Assembly: GCA_028280415.1 (NCBI GenBank)
Contig: JANQLV010000061.1
Location: 186,001-250,000, forward strand
Direction: 5' to 3'
Source of the DNA: Saprospiraceae bacterium
GTDB lineage: Bacteria; Bacteroidota; Bacteroidia; Chitinophagales; Saprospiraceae
Length of the DNA stretch: 64,000 nt
A program made the translations under genes and the position numbers. Positions 24,338 to 34,039 of the stretch are shown here, piece after piece. Under the pieces are notes generated by a model. It was given only the letters and a program-made list of their open reading frames with translations. It was not told where the DNA came from and searched no databases. Each line of letters begins with the position of its first letter. Within the stretch, counting starts at the first letter, position 1.

Positions 24338-26695
24338 TTAAGGATTTAACAGAATGATTTTTTTCGTAAATAATTGATCTTTAACCAAAATTTGAATGAG
24401 GTAAATACCACTTTCAAAGTCCAATTCTATTTTCTCCTGTTTTGTGGTCATTCCTTTTTGCAGGCATTGTCCGTTTAGACTGTATATTTCATAATAAACC
24501 TGATCTGTTTCAAAGGTATAATCAAGCGATATATAATTGGTATAACTTGGATTAGGAATAATTGTCAGTGACTCTTTTTCAAAACTCTTGGCGACAGAAC
24601 GAGTACTTGTAATGACTTTTTCGCAATCATAATCTTCAGGATTAAAAGAAATATTAAATTCTTCTGCAATATGCTCAATTATATATTCTTTGCGATTATT
24701 AGAAAAACTAATAAGTTTTGAAGAAATACTATTTTCCCAGCTTGTTATAGAATTGGGATAGTTCCATCGGCCTATATGCTCACTTAGCCCATTGATATAT
24801 TGAGCCTTAAAATCTTCGACAATAGCATTGACTCTGCTTGCCTCAAATTCATTTCTCATCAGGCAAGCCATTCTTTGAGCGAATTCATCTTTAAACTCTT
24901 GAGATTCAATCAATTTCCTAAAAAGAAAAGTCCCGTCTGCCTGAGTTTGAACAGAACAGCCCGGGAGCTTAGAAATGCAACTTAAAAAGTTATAACTATT
25001 TCCCAAATATCCCCATCCTCCATCTATATCAAACATTATTTGTCTCCAGCGTCCTTTTGTGCCATAACTCCACAGCTTATTGTTGTATCGGGGCCAATCT
25101 TTATTATTGAAATAGACCTCTGCACAATAATAGTCAATGATACTCTGCATATCCAATAGTGTTTTTACGTATTGGTAATTTCCACTTTCAGATAGATCAT
25201 TATCATTTAAAAAATTGTAGAGCTTCCATTTTCCTTCATTGGAGCCTTCTATTGTTCCCCATTCAGGTGGTAAATCCGGACGGTTACCTGAAAGGTGTAT
25301 TACGATATTAATTGAATCTTTATCATAACCAAATTTTTTAGTAACATAATGTTGGTCAAAATACTCCCTAATGGTTTGCATGCCCCAATACTCACCATTG
25401 ATAAAAACAATGACAGGCTTTGAGTCAAGGGATTCAAAGTTTAAATCTTCACAAACTTTTGCTGTACATTCATCTTTAAAGATGGTCTTATTCCAACAAC
25501 TCATGGAGTTTCTAATTATCAGTTTATCAAAGATTCTATCGCTCTGGTCTGTAAAAAAAGGATAATTGATCTTAGGACTTCCATACTCTGAACGGGCATA
25601 AAACCGAAAAGATTTTTGGGGGAAATTTCGTCCTTTCCCTCCATGTATTCTTAGGCCTATTGATTGGTCCAATAATAATTTTCCATCAGGAGCAAAATAC
25701 TGGAAATGTCCCTTTCTTTCCCATTCGATCCCTTTTTGAAAATAATTGCCTGTCCAAACAGTATTTGAAGGATCAAAATGAACTCCAGGTACGTAGATTC
25801 CAGTATCCTGATCAAATAGATTAGCTCGATCTGTTATTATTGAAAGGAGATGGAAGTCGTCAAACATGGATTCCATATTCTCATCAATAAAAATAGTTTT
25901 ATGATAAACTTTAGAACTTTGCGCTCCATTATTAAAAGTCGCAGCTTTGATCACATGGGCATTAAACTGATCTGTGTTTGGTGCTGTCCAATAAGGACTG
26001 GTAGAAATATTTGAGAGCACATCGGGATGATTATCTAAAAATCCCAATTCAATACTTCCATTAAACAAAGATGAAGAAGTACTTGGATCCGAACCATCAA
26101 TGGTATAATAAATAGGATCGCCATTGTTGGAGGACATCTCGAAAGTTAGGGGAGAGGTATAAAAACCGGAATGATGAGAGAAAGTAATTCCATTTACACT
26201 TGTGTTTGAAGCATGAGGGCTACTGAAAGATAAAGATTCCAGGTGCGTATCTCCATCTTTGGCTCTGCCATAAGAGATATCTGTGCTTAGAGATACCGGA
26301 GCTATCTGATCAACTAGTATTGAAGAGGGGGCAGTGAGTTGCAGCCATTCTCCATTGGAGTCTAGTTTGAAATTAGTATGCAAATTAGCCCCAGAAATAC
26401 GATCCTTTCCGGAAGCGAATACCACTAAAAAACTTTCCGGAGGAATGACAACTGAGGGAAAAACCCATTTGAAAGGATCATCATAGTCATCAGAAAGTCC
26501 AAAGCCCTCTAAGTTTACAGGGCTTGTTTTAGCATTATAAATTTCAATCCAATCGGGATAATCATCATCTTCATCTGCTAAAGTGATACTATTAGATAAC
26601 ATGATTTCATTGATGAAGATACTATCGTTTTGGGCATGAATGTTAAAAGTAATTGCCAGAAATAAAATGGGAAGAAGCTTTAATTTTTTAAGCAT
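24338..26695 (-). CDS. CotH-kinase-like secreted protein with lamin-tail domain and T9SS sorting domain
   Basis: 785 residues: signal peptide (to about 22); lamin-tail domain (about 25-115, DYPDWIEIYNA ... FLVVFASGKD); a chitobiase/FN3-like segment (about 170-270); a CotH-type kinase-like domain (about 280-660) with LRIHGGKGRNFPQKSFRFY and INGEYWGMQTIREY; and a C-terminal T9SS type A sorting domain (about 710-785, IPNPSYTNYI ... GIYLIQILV). Exported to the cell surface by type IX secretion. Enzymatic role uncertain. Confidence 0.85.
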   Translation of the reverse strand: MLKKLKLLPILFLAITFNIHAQNDSIFINEIMLSNSITLADEDDDYPDWIEIYNAKTSPVNLEGFGLSDDYDDPFKWVFPSVVIPPESFLVVFASGKDRISGANLHTNFKLDSNGEWLQLTAPSSILVDQIAPVSLSTDISYGRAKDGDTHLESLSFSSPHASNTSVNGITFSHHSGFYTSPLTFEMSSNNGDPIYYTIDGSDPSTSSSLFNGSIELGFLDNHPDVLSNISTSPYWTAPNTDQFNAHVIKAATFNNGAQSSKVYHKTIFIDENMESMFDDFHLLSIITDRANLFDQDTGIYVPGVHFDPSNTVWTGNYFQKGIEWERKGHFQYFAPDGKLLLDQSIGLRIHGGKGRNFPQKSFRFYARSEYGSPKINYPFFTDQSDRIFDKLIIRNSMSCWNKTIFKDECTAKVCEDLNFESLDSKPVIVFINGEYWGMQTIREYFDQHYVTKKFGYDKDSINIVIHLSGNRPDLPPEWGTIEGSNEGKWKLYNFLNDNDLSESGNYQYVKTLLDMQSIIDYYCAEVYFNNKDWPRYNNKLWSYGTKGRWRQIMFDIDGGWGYLGNSYNFLSCISKLPGCSVQTQADGTFLFRKLIESQEFKDEFAQRMACLMRNEFEASRVNAIVEDFKAQYINGLSEHIGRWNYPNSITSWENSISSKLISFSNNRKEYIIEHIAEEFNISFNPEDYDCEKVITSTRSVAKSFEKESLTIIPNPSYTNYISLDYTFETDQVYYEIYSLNGQCLQKGMTTKQEKIELDFESGIYLIQILVKDQLFTKKIILLNP

Positions 26696-27127
26696 TATAC
26701 AGAGCTTTAAGAGTTATAAATTTTAAGTGTACCTTAAAAGTATAATTCCCCTAAACTCTATTCTGCTGCATAAATTTCCATCTTTAATAGTATCGAACAA
26801 TGTCTATAAACAATAGTAGGAACAGTGATAAAACGAAAGTATAAGCATAAAGCAAGGCCTGGCACAAAACCGAAAAGTTTATGAATAGAAGTCCAGTACT
26901 ACTTACTCGTGCATAAAACTGTTCCGTATCATAATGATTTTTTATTTTTCCGATTAGAGTATAAATAAGGGATATCGGCTAAACTTGATATTAGTTGAAA
27001 TAATAATTTTTCAAGCCTCTTACAACCTTTTTCCTTCTCTTTTACAACCTTTTTCCAACTGGCTCCATCTACTCTTTTTCATTTCAAAATCTAAATTTGG
27101 ATTATTATTAATAATCAAATTTTGAAG
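26696..27127. other. intergenic region, regulatory on its right side
   Basis: 432 bp between divergent genes. The left ~300 bp holds nothing recognisable. The right ~110 bp carries four 11-bp-spaced repeats and a promoter (listed separately). Confidence 0.5.
27021..27099 (+). promoter_or_regulatory. four 11-bp repeats plus TAnnTTTG promoter
   Basis: ACAACC, CCTTCT, ACAACC and CCAACT begin at about 27022, 27033, 27044 and 27055, exactly 11 bp apart with T-rich spacers. TAAATTTG (27092-27099) fits the Bacteroidota -7 element and lies 29 bp before the ATG at 27128. The same layout is found upstream of 57375. Confidence 0.55.
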
Positions 27128-28426
27128 ATGAAAAGAATTACAATTCTCTTATTGATCGGATTTTTTACCATGTATTCATCACGAAGTAGTGATACAAAAA
27201 CTGGAAGATATTATGATACCTATGTCCAAATTTTCAACCGGATAGATAGTCTTTTACAGAATGACAATGGAAGGTTCTGGGATTATCCTCTATACGGTCC
27301 CATTATGTTTGTAAATCCGGATACAAGAGCGTTTATTGCTAATCAAAATGATATATCGAAAAGCTTTTTGAAGGTGGATGATTTGTATACCGGTACTCTG
27401 CCGCCAGAAACTATTATTGCCAATACGGCCCTTGACTGGGGCGGGAAAAAATGGGCAATGGTCCTGCTGCCATTACCTTCAGAGTATCATGCACAGAATA
27501 ATTTGATTATACACGAATTGTTCCATAGAATCCAATCTGATATTGGCTTTGATGGTTTAGTGGAACATACCAATGAACATTTGGATGCGTATAAAGGAAG
27601 ATTACTTCTTAGACTGGAATTACAAGCTTTATATACAGCTCTTCAATCCAGTGAAGAAGAAAAGATAAATACTCATATCTGTAATGCGCTTTGGTTCAGA
27701 AGATATCGACAGGATTCTCCAAAAATTATGCGAGGAGAAAACGCTTCTGAGCTGAATGAAGGATTAGCCGAGTATACCGGACTAATGCTAAGCGAAAGAA
27801 ATGATGAAGAGATAAAGAATCATCTCAAAAATGCTATAAAGGTCTTTTATAAAAAGAAAACTTTTGTCCGGTCTTTTGCCTATCAGACTATTCCAGTATA
27901 TGGATATTTGCTTGCTCAAAATAATAGCCAATGGCATAAAGAAATTACGAAGAATACTAATTTGTCTTCATACATTGAAAAAGCATTTTCATTGGACCAC
28001 ACTAAAAAATTATCGATGGAAAGTATTATCTCTCAAAATGATTATGGCTTTGAAAAAATTAAACTTGAGGAAGAAAAAAGAGAGAAAGAAAACATAAAGA
28101 AAATTGAGGCTTATAAAAAACTGTTCCTGGAAAAACCAACATTAAAATTGTATTTCCAAAATATGAATATTTCCTTTAACCCGAACAATTTAATCCCTCT
28201 TGAAAATATTGGGACCATTTATCCAACTTTAAAAATAACCGATAATTGGGGAATTCTGGAAGTCAATAAGGAAGCTTTAGTAAGTGCAGACTGGACACAT
28301 GTAGTCTTAACAGAACCAATTGAAATTAATGGTAAAACTATTAAGGGAGAAGGATGGTTGCTAAACTTAAAAGATGCCTGGAAAATAACAAAAGAAGAAT
28401 CGATTTATAAATTAAAAATGGAATGA
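27128..28426 (+). CDS. secreted zinc metallopeptidase-like protein
   Basis: From ATG 27128 (TTG 27122 is unlikely) 432 residues: N-terminal signal peptide, HELFHR with HExxH at about 129-133 and NEGLAEYTG about 85 residues later, giving the third zinc ligand Glu of a gluzincin. A charged coiled-coil-like stretch (about 305-330) and a small beta domain end the protein. Substrate unknown. It is preceded by the four-copy 11-bp operator-like array and followed by a strong hairpin terminator. Confidence 0.75.
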   Translation: MKRITILLLIGFFTMYSSRSSDTKTGRYYDTYVQIFNRIDSLLQNDNGRFWDYPLYGPIMFVNPDTRAFIANQNDISKSFLKVDDLYTGTLPPETIIANTALDWGGKKWAMVLLPLPSEYHAQNNLIIHELFHRIQSDIGFDGLVEHTNEHLDAYKGRLLLRLELQALYTALQSSEEEKINTHICNALWFRRYRQDSPKIMRGENASELNEGLAEYTGLMLSERNDEEIKNHLKNAIKVFYKKKTFVRSFAYQTIPVYGYLLAQNNSQWHKEITKNTNLSSYIEKAFSLDHTKKLSMESIISQNDYGFEKIKLEEEKREKENIKKIEAYKKLFLEKPTLKLYFQNMNISFNPNNLIPLENIGTIYPTLKITDNWGILEVNKEALVSADWTHVVLTEPIEINGKTIKGEGWLLNLKDAWKITKEESIYKLKME

Positions 28427-28454
28427 TTCTTTTGTATTATCAGATACAATCGAC

Positions 28455-28481
28455 TAAGAGATGCTAACACAGCATCTCTTA
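28455..28481 (+). terminator. strong hairpin terminator after the metallopeptidase gene
   Basis: Perfect 11-bp stem TAAGAGATGCT (28455-28465) / AGCATCTCTTA (28471-28481) with a 5-nt loop; followed by AT-rich sequence but no long T run. Confidence 0.65.
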
Positions 28482-28561
28482 AATATATAAAACTCAACAA
28501 GCCTTAAAATTAAATAATCTATTATATCGTTAATTTGAGTTTAAAGTTCAAATTTTAAAAC

Positions 28562-29692
28562 ATGAAAAACCTAAGAGTGAATATTCTTATAGTATTCTCT
28601 TTTCTTTTTCTGCTAGGAAATTGCGATAAAGAAGAGCTTGAAATTAATGATATAAACGATTTTGAAGTATATATTCAGGAGGAAATGGAAGATCAAAATA
28701 TTCCTGCTCTTTCTGTACTAATTTTCAAAGAAGACGATATACTCTATGAAAACTATTTCGGAAAATCACAAGTCCAGCAAAATGTCTCATTGGAAAGTAA
28801 TCATTTATTTTTATTAGCATCCATTTCGAAAGTCGTCACAGCAACAGCACTCCTTCAATTATATGATGAGGGGCTTTTTTCTTTAGATGATAAAATCAAT
28901 GACTATCTTTCTTTTAATGTATCTATTTCAAATTCTACTTCTGATTTAACTTTCCGAATGCTCTTGACCCATACCTCAGGCATTGCTGATGGAAATGTAT
29001 TAGACGATCAATATTATTACGGTGAAGATAGCCCGATTCAATTGGATCACTTTTGTGAAAATTATTTTGTTTCTACTGGAGCCTATTATGATGCTGATGA
29101 AAACTTTCATGATTTTGAACCTGGCAGTGCTTATGAGTACTCCAATATGGGAAATGCTTTAATAGGAGTATTGGTCGAACAAATTTCCGGAGTGGACTTC
29201 AATAACTACTGTAAACAAAACATATTTGTCCCTTTAGAAATGACTAATACATTTTGGCGATTAGATGAAATTAACCAGACTATTGTACAACCTTATAACT
29301 ATGTAAATGGTGCGTACGAAGCTATCCAACATTATACTTTCACCGATTATCCAAATGGAGGCCTGAGATCTACCGGGAAGGATATGTTTAAATTTATAAG
29401 AGCTTTTGTTCAAGAAGGGATCTCCAATAATCATCTCCTGCTAAAACCATCAACAATTAATTCTATGATTACTCCTCAAGTTCCCTCTTTAGATTCTGAA
29501 GTAGGATTACATTTATTTCATTTGAATCCAGAAAATAATTTATGGGGACATGATGGTGGTGAGCAAGGCGTAGCTACAATTATGGCCTTTAATCCGACTA
29601 CTAAGACTGGGGCAATAATTTTGACCAATCAGGGAGATGCAGATTTAGATGAAATATTAGTGGAGGCTTATAAGGCGGGGCTAAACTTTTAA
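28562..29692 (+). CDS. serine hydrolase lipoprotein, beta-lactamase-like
   Basis: 376 residues with lipobox LGNC (about Cys21). Catalytic SxxK at S87-K90 (SISK), YSN at 193-195, LLTHTSGIAD between them, and a late GHDGGEQG segment in the KTG/HGG position. A membrane-anchored periplasmic or surface hydrolase of the class C beta-lactamase/DD-peptidase fold; substrate unknown. A sister of the genes at 1740 and 11420. Monocistronic by spacing. Confidence 0.8.
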   Translation: MKNLRVNILIVFSFLFLLGNCDKEELEINDINDFEVYIQEEMEDQNIPALSVLIFKEDDILYENYFGKSQVQQNVSLESNHLFLLASISKVVTATALLQLYDEGLFSLDDKINDYLSFNVSISNSTSDLTFRMLLTHTSGIADGNVLDDQYYYGEDSPIQLDHFCENYFVSTGAYYDADENFHDFEPGSAYEYSNMGNALIGVLVEQISGVDFNNYCKQNIFVPLEMTNTFWRLDEINQTIVQPYNYVNGAYEAIQHYTFTDYPNGGLRSTGKDMFKFIRAFVQEGISNNHLLLKPSTINSMITPQVPSLDSEVGLHLFHLNPENNLWGHDGGEQGVATIMAFNPTTKTGAIILTNQGDADLDEILVEAYKAGLNF

Positions 29693-30193
29693 AAACGCAC
29701 CTGAAAAATGTAAACAGGCTTCGTCCCTAATTTTAGCACCTTTAAAGGAATTTATAGAGTATAAAAAGTATAAAATAGGTATAAAAACATGCGGATTTAG
29801 CGACAAGAATCGTCTATCGATTTTCGATAATCGAATTTCGAGAAAACGGCGAGAGACGAAAAGCAAATAGCTTCCCTGTAAATATCTAAATGCCCAATTG
29901 TTCTTATCCCCAAGTTGATCAGCCAATGCGAATAAGTTTTTGATTTTCCGGGATCACCCAAGCCCCAATACCTGATACCTGTTCCCAGGTGCCTAAGATT
30001 TGCTTCGTAAAGCAAACTAGGTTCAAAAATGAATGAGAAAATAAGGGATTACTACATTTCAAGGACAATGCATATCTGTCCATAAACCCTATGCGGAGCC
30101 ATTTAGTTTCAAAAAAGCTACAAACCTGTTCAAATTTCAATTAGTTGTAACGGTTTAATTTGTTAAATTTGAAGTGGACAAAAACAAAGAAAA
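29693..30193. other. intergenic region without recognisable gene
   Basis: 501 bp. It holds a 7-bp inverted repeat TTTGCTT (29999-30005) / AAGCAAA (30010-30016) and overlapping short minus-strand frames with no recognised similarity or start context. It may be decayed sequence. Confidence 0.4.
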
Positions 30194-31876
30194 ATGAAAT
30201 CGATCAACTTTGGCAACAGGCTTCAATTATTACTATTTTATTTGGCTGTTTTTCTTTTTGGCATTAATGAGATTCCTGCTCAACTTGAAACTTTTCAAAA
30301 ACTCTATCAAACTGAATATTTTACTCATTGCTATGATGTTGCGCCGACACTCGACCAGGGCTATATCATAACTGGTTTTGAGGACAAACCTGCTCCCTTT
30401 AATGTGCCCTTAGTGCCATATTTATGTAAAATTGATTGTACAGGAGAGGTGGAATGGATTCGCAAATATGGACAGACTACCGGCCTTGACAATACTGATC
30501 CAAGAGTTGCTACACTCAATTCAGGAGATTACATTATGATGAGTACGGTTCTGGAACAGGATTATGATATTTTGCTTGTACGAACTATGCCCGACGGGCA
30601 GGCAGTTTGGAAAAATGTGTATGGTGGTTCTGCAAAAGATGTGGGACGAGGTATGCTGAAATTGAAGGATGACAATATTATTGTTGTCGGATCAACCCTC
30701 TCTTATGGTACGGACGCCGGTTCCTTTTATTCGGATATGTACGCTCTGAAGATAAATAGCGAAAACGGTGATACCATCTGGACCAAAACTTATGGAAACC
30801 CTGAAGGTATTGATGATTTATTTGGGCTGACGGAAGCAGATAATGGCGAATTGACTTTTATTGGACGTAGTTTTTTTGATGATGGCATTTGGTTGAGTCT
30901 GATTCATACGGATGCAGACGGAAACATCATCTGGACAAAATACTACGGTAAAACCAATCACCATGCCCAGGGATTTGACATTATCACATTGGCTGATGGT
31001 GGTTTCGCATTCACAGGATTTACAACCTTGGCCAAACAGAGCTTTAATTCGATTTCAGATGTGCAAGTCATTCGCACCAATGCGCTCGGAGAATTGATAT
31101 GGGCCAAAGTTTTCCATGGTTCATCGCCTGATCTCAGTGAATTGGGATCAACTATTTTAGAAAAAGATGATACCCTGGTCGTAGCCTTAGAGTCCTCCAG
31201 TTATCCAACTGCTCAACCGGATATTACCAAACAGCTACTTTATTTCCTGAATGCTGAATCCGGAGAATTGTTAGAAGCTAAATCATTTAATGGTTCAGGT
31301 GGACAATTTCCAATGATACGGAAAGATTGGACGGGCTATATTATGTCAGGTATGACCGACGAATTTCCTGGTTCATGGAATGACCCTATACTCCGAAAAC
31401 TCAACGACAATTTTGAAAGTGGTTGTCAGGAAACCGATTGGACCTCACTTACCCAGACCGAAGAACCGACCTGGGATGTGGAAACGGCCAGCTATGAAAT
31501 CAGTAGTGGAAGTTTTTTAAATGAATATCTGATAGATAGCCTGGCAACTAATTATGTAGATTCCACATTCTGTTTTACAGGGGAAATACCTGCTTCCTGT
31601 GAAATGATTTTATCCACAACAGAACAGGACCTTTCCACTTCTTTTAAAATATTTCCAAATCCAACCTCAGATGTTTTTACCGTTCAAATTTTTGAACCTA
31701 AAATAACAAACCTCAATATTCAAATTTTCAATTTGAATGGTCAGCAAATGAATACAATAAGCACTATTGCTGATTCCAGTTTTACGATAGATTTAAGTCA
31801 ATTTCCCAGTGGAATGTATATTCTCCAAATTCATAGCGAGCAAGGTTTATTTGTACAAAAAGTGGTGAAAGAATAG
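30194..31876 (+). CDS. secreted beta-propeller-like protein with T9SS sorting domain
   Basis: 560 residues: signal peptide (to about 30, IPAQ), repeated blade-like motifs of the form GDTIWTKTYGNPEG / GNIIWTKYYGKTN / GELIWAKVFHGSS (about 75-330), a low-complexity linker, and a C-terminal T9SS type A sorting domain (about 485-560, IFPNPTSDVF ... FPSGMYILQI). The blade motif is common in Bacteroidota and archaeal secreted propellers. Surface protein of unknown binding role. Confidence 0.8.
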   Translation: MKSINFGNRLQLLLFYLAVFLFGINEIPAQLETFQKLYQTEYFTHCYDVAPTLDQGYIITGFEDKPAPFNVPLVPYLCKIDCTGEVEWIRKYGQTTGLDNTDPRVATLNSGDYIMMSTVLEQDYDILLVRTMPDGQAVWKNVYGGSAKDVGRGMLKLKDDNIIVVGSTLSYGTDAGSFYSDMYALKINSENGDTIWTKTYGNPEGIDDLFGLTEADNGELTFIGRSFFDDGIWLSLIHTDADGNIIWTKYYGKTNHHAQGFDIITLADGGFAFTGFTTLAKQSFNSISDVQVIRTNALGELIWAKVFHGSSPDLSELGSTILEKDDTLVVALESSSYPTAQPDITKQLLYFLNAESGELLEAKSFNGSGGQFPMIRKDWTGYIMSGMTDEFPGSWNDPILRKLNDNFESGCQETDWTSLTQTEEPTWDVETASYEISSGSFLNEYLIDSLATNYVDSTFCFTGEIPASCEMILSTTEQDLSTSFKIFPNPTSDVFTVQIFEPKITNLNIQIFNLNGQQMNTISTIADSSFTIDLSQFPSGMYILQIHSEQGLFVQKVVKE

Positions 31877-31890
31877 ATTGAAAATCAGAA

Positions 31891-31932
31891 TTGTAAAAAA
31901 ATCGGCAGTGATACCGAGTTTTAGCGGCAAGC
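31891..31932 (+). repeat. partial attC-like repeat before a two-gene unit
   Basis: ATCGG/CCGA inverted repeat followed by GTTTTAGCGGCAAGCGG (31918-31934), whose TTTAGCGGCA matches the terminus of the repeat at 33406-33467. The left arm is not clear. Confidence 0.4.
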
Positions 31933-31963
31933 GGAAAAATGAAATAAATACGAATCATTAAAA

Positions 31964-32932
31964 ATGACTCTTTCTATAAGGAAAATCAATATACGGACCA
32001 TCATAAAGCTATCCTCGATAGTATTTAGCCTGAGCTTATTTAGTATCAATGAAGTGCTGTGTCAAAGAGATAGTTCCAGTTTGGCTCAACTTATAAAAGA
32101 AACGAATGACTTATTCATCTATCGCTATGCTCAAGGGCTTTTACTGAGCCCTTATGAAATTCAGCAGCACCATAGGGACCGAACCATAAAAAACATTGAA
32201 TGGGTAAATGCATTTGATTTATACAAGCTTACTTCATCAAGAAAGGATACCATTCCTTTTATTGTCAAAAATAACCAAACCATTGTTCAAAAACCAGATG
32301 AACGATTCAACTCAAGAACATACTCCTACTATAAGGACGGTCGTATTCATAAAATTTTTAGAGGCAATCACCTGCAAGACCTGTTTTTAAATGATGAGGA
32401 TGGCTTTTTAATCCAACATGGCTTTGGAGGAGAATTGAAAAGAGCAAAACGAAAAGACAAGGTCTTTGAATGGTATAATGTAAAAAATGACAGATTGGAA
32501 TTTATTACTTCTTATGACGAAGCGGACCGTCTTTCAAAAATTAAAACTTCGGGGCATTATTTTGGGCCTGGGGTTGAATACGAAATCGAAGAATACTCAT
32601 GGCAAGGAGATCATTTAATGTTGAAGAACACGATTAGAAAATATAAAGAAGGAGATGCAGATACAACCTCTATTAAGTTTACTTATGACAACCTTGGATT
32701 AATTGCAAGTATCAGCTATAGAAATCACGGACAAACAACTTGGTCCATTACTCATTTTGATACTGAAATCCAGGCTACAGAGAATAAGCATCTAAAAATA
32801 ACAATTGCTAACACAGACAAACCTCTCCTATCGATTACCTTTGACCACTATGATAATGTGGTAGAAATGATAAATCCTTATAATCAGCAAAGAAGAGAAA
32901 TAGAATATAGGAAGAGAAAAAGGCGGAATTGA
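31964..32932 (+). CDS. secreted protein of unknown function
   Basis: 322 residues with a signal peptide (cleavage near VLCQ). The middle and C-terminal parts contain YD-like or MORN-like beta repeats (SYYKDGRIHKIF, KFTYDNLGLIASI) as in RHS-type or toxin-associated repeat proteins, but no toxin domain is seen. Only 6 bp separate it from the next frame, or 36 bp from its likely ATG. Flanked by attC-like repeats on both sides, so the two genes may form one cassette. Confidence 0.6.
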   Translation: MTLSIRKINIRTIIKLSSIVFSLSLFSINEVLCQRDSSSLAQLIKETNDLFIYRYAQGLLLSPYEIQQHHRDRTIKNIEWVNAFDLYKLTSSRKDTIPFIVKNNQTIVQKPDERFNSRTYSYYKDGRIHKIFRGNHLQDLFLNDEDGFLIQHGFGGELKRAKRKDKVFEWYNVKNDRLEFITSYDEADRLSKIKTSGHYFGPGVEYEIEEYSWQGDHLMLKNTIRKYKEGDADTTSIKFTYDNLGLIASISYRNHGQTTWSITHFDTEIQATENKHLKITIANTDKPLLSITFDHYDNVVEMINPYNQQRREIEYRKRKRRN

Positions 32933-32968
32933 TTACACATGCTTGCCTGTCAAACAAATCATTTGAAA

Positions 32969-33397
32969 ATGACCAAACTTGAGATAATTGAAAATAGGGA
33001 GAAGAATATCAGATTGGAGATAAGCTCTGGTATTATTGCACTAATTATCAGTTTAGGCTTCGTTTTTTCAAATCATATCGCAAATTCTTATCAGATTTAT
33101 TATGTAATTATCTTGTTTTTTATTCATCAAATCAGCCAGTCAATAATATTTAATAAATGGAACTTCAGTCCTGAATTTAGGAAAAACAAGATATGGTTAC
33201 GAATTATAATTATTGCCCTCATCCTAATTTTGGCCCTATTTGATTTGGCTAGTATAAATTCGGATTTCTCTTATTATTTCAAGCTTGCACGTGGAAAGAA
33301 AGCAAATACATTTATTTCAATAGCGATATATTGTGGCATTTATTTTACCACGTATTTGATCGGACTGAAAAGAATTAAAAAGAAGAAAATTTTGTAA
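32969..33397 (+). CDS. small integral membrane protein, unknown function
   Basis: From ATG 32969 (MTKLEII; the ATG at 32939 gives a less natural start) 142 residues with four TM helices (about 20-38, 45-62, 76-94 and 112-130) and basic ends. Downstream partner of the secreted protein at 31964; followed 9 bp later by an attC-like repeat. Confidence 0.6.
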   Translation: MTKLEIIENREKNIRLEISSGIIALIISLGFVFSNHIANSYQIYYVIILFFIHQISQSIIFNKWNFSPEFRKNKIWLRIIIIALILILALFDLASINSDFSYYFKLARGKKANTFISIAIYCGIYFTTYLIGLKRIKKKKIL

Positions 33398-33405
33398 TTG
33401 ACGAA

Positions 33406-33467
33406 GGCTAAAACTACAATAACTCCATACACGGTTCTCGTGCTTGTACCAAGCCTTTAGCGGCAGG
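33406..33467 (+). repeat. attC-like repeat 11
   Basis: GCTAAAACTACAA (33407-33419) pairs with TTGTACCAAGCCTTTAGC (33445-33462); the terminus is TTTAGCGGCAGG. It closes the two-gene unit 31935-33467 and matches the size of repeats 1 and 2. Confidence 0.6.
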
Positions 33468-33502
33468 TAATAAAAAAGTAGATTTGCTTCAAAGGGATAT
33501 TC

Positions 33503-33580
33503 ACCTGTTTTGCAACAAAGAATGTTGATTTTACAACATCTTGCGAATATGCATCAGAATTAACCCACATCTTGCATCTG
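33503..33580 (+). promoter_or_regulatory. three 31-bp-spaced repeats upstream of the LytTR operon
   Basis: Related segments ACCTGTTTTGCAAC, ACAACATCTTGCGA and CCCACATCTTGCAT place their TTGC cores at 33510, 33541 and 33572, each 31 bp apart (about three helical turns). The third is ~40 bp before the first ATG of an operon that ends in a LytTR-type regulator, so they are candidate LytTR operators. Confidence 0.4.
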
Positions 33581-33616
33581 TAAATCAATTGTTTAATCTT
33601 TTAAATTTCTAATATC

Positions 33617-34039
33617 ATGAAAATGATTTTAATGTTTATGATGTCGATCATGGCTACTTACTGGATGCCCAATGATGAGGCTCTAGCGGATGCAATTAAA
33701 ACAGCAAAGGACTTTGTGGTGTTTGTAGATGAAAATGATGCTACGAGTTTGGAAAAAATCGTACATACTGAAATGATGCAGTTTGCCAAAATTGGTGATA
33801 AATTGATGCCGTTTAAAGGAAGTGACTTCGTCAAGATGGTTGCCGATAAAAAATTGGGCGGCACCCCGCGGGAAATTACCTTGAAAAGTGTTCGGCTGAT
33901 ACGGGGAGAGACCGTGGATGTCGTACTGCAAGCAGTTAGCCACGAGTATGACTTTATGTATCAAATTTCTCTGGCTAAAGAATCTGGAAAGTGGTTAATT
34001 GTAACTGTATTGTCTGATATAAAACCAATCAAAGAATGA
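33617..34039 (+). CDS. NTF2-like secreted protein (SnoaL/lumazine-binding-like)
   Basis: 140 residues: a short signal peptide-like start (MKMILMFMMSIMATY), then an alpha+beta cone-like domain with DAIKTAKDFVVFVDENDATSLEKI (helix) and four strands, ending ESGKWLIVTVLSD. This resembles NTF2-like DUF4440/DUF4878 or lumazine-binding proteins. The stop overlaps the next ATG (34036), so it is translationally coupled in a four-gene operon with a two-component pair. Confidence 0.65.
   Translation: MKMILMFMMSIMATYWMPNDEALADAIKTAKDFVVFVDENDATSLEKIVHTEMMQFAKIGDKLMPFKGSDFVKMVADKKLGGTPREITLKSVRLIRGETVDVVLQAVSHEYDFMYQISLAKESGKWLIVTVLSDIKPIKE

Noticed and set aside
26791..26840. Possible attC-like fragment (ATCGAACAATGTC)
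   Set aside because: Only one short arm matches; no partner arm or GTTAG end is found.
29797..30140. Short overlapping minus-strand frames in the 29693-30193 gap
   Set aside because: No signal, domain or promoter; composition looks like decayed or non-coding DNA.
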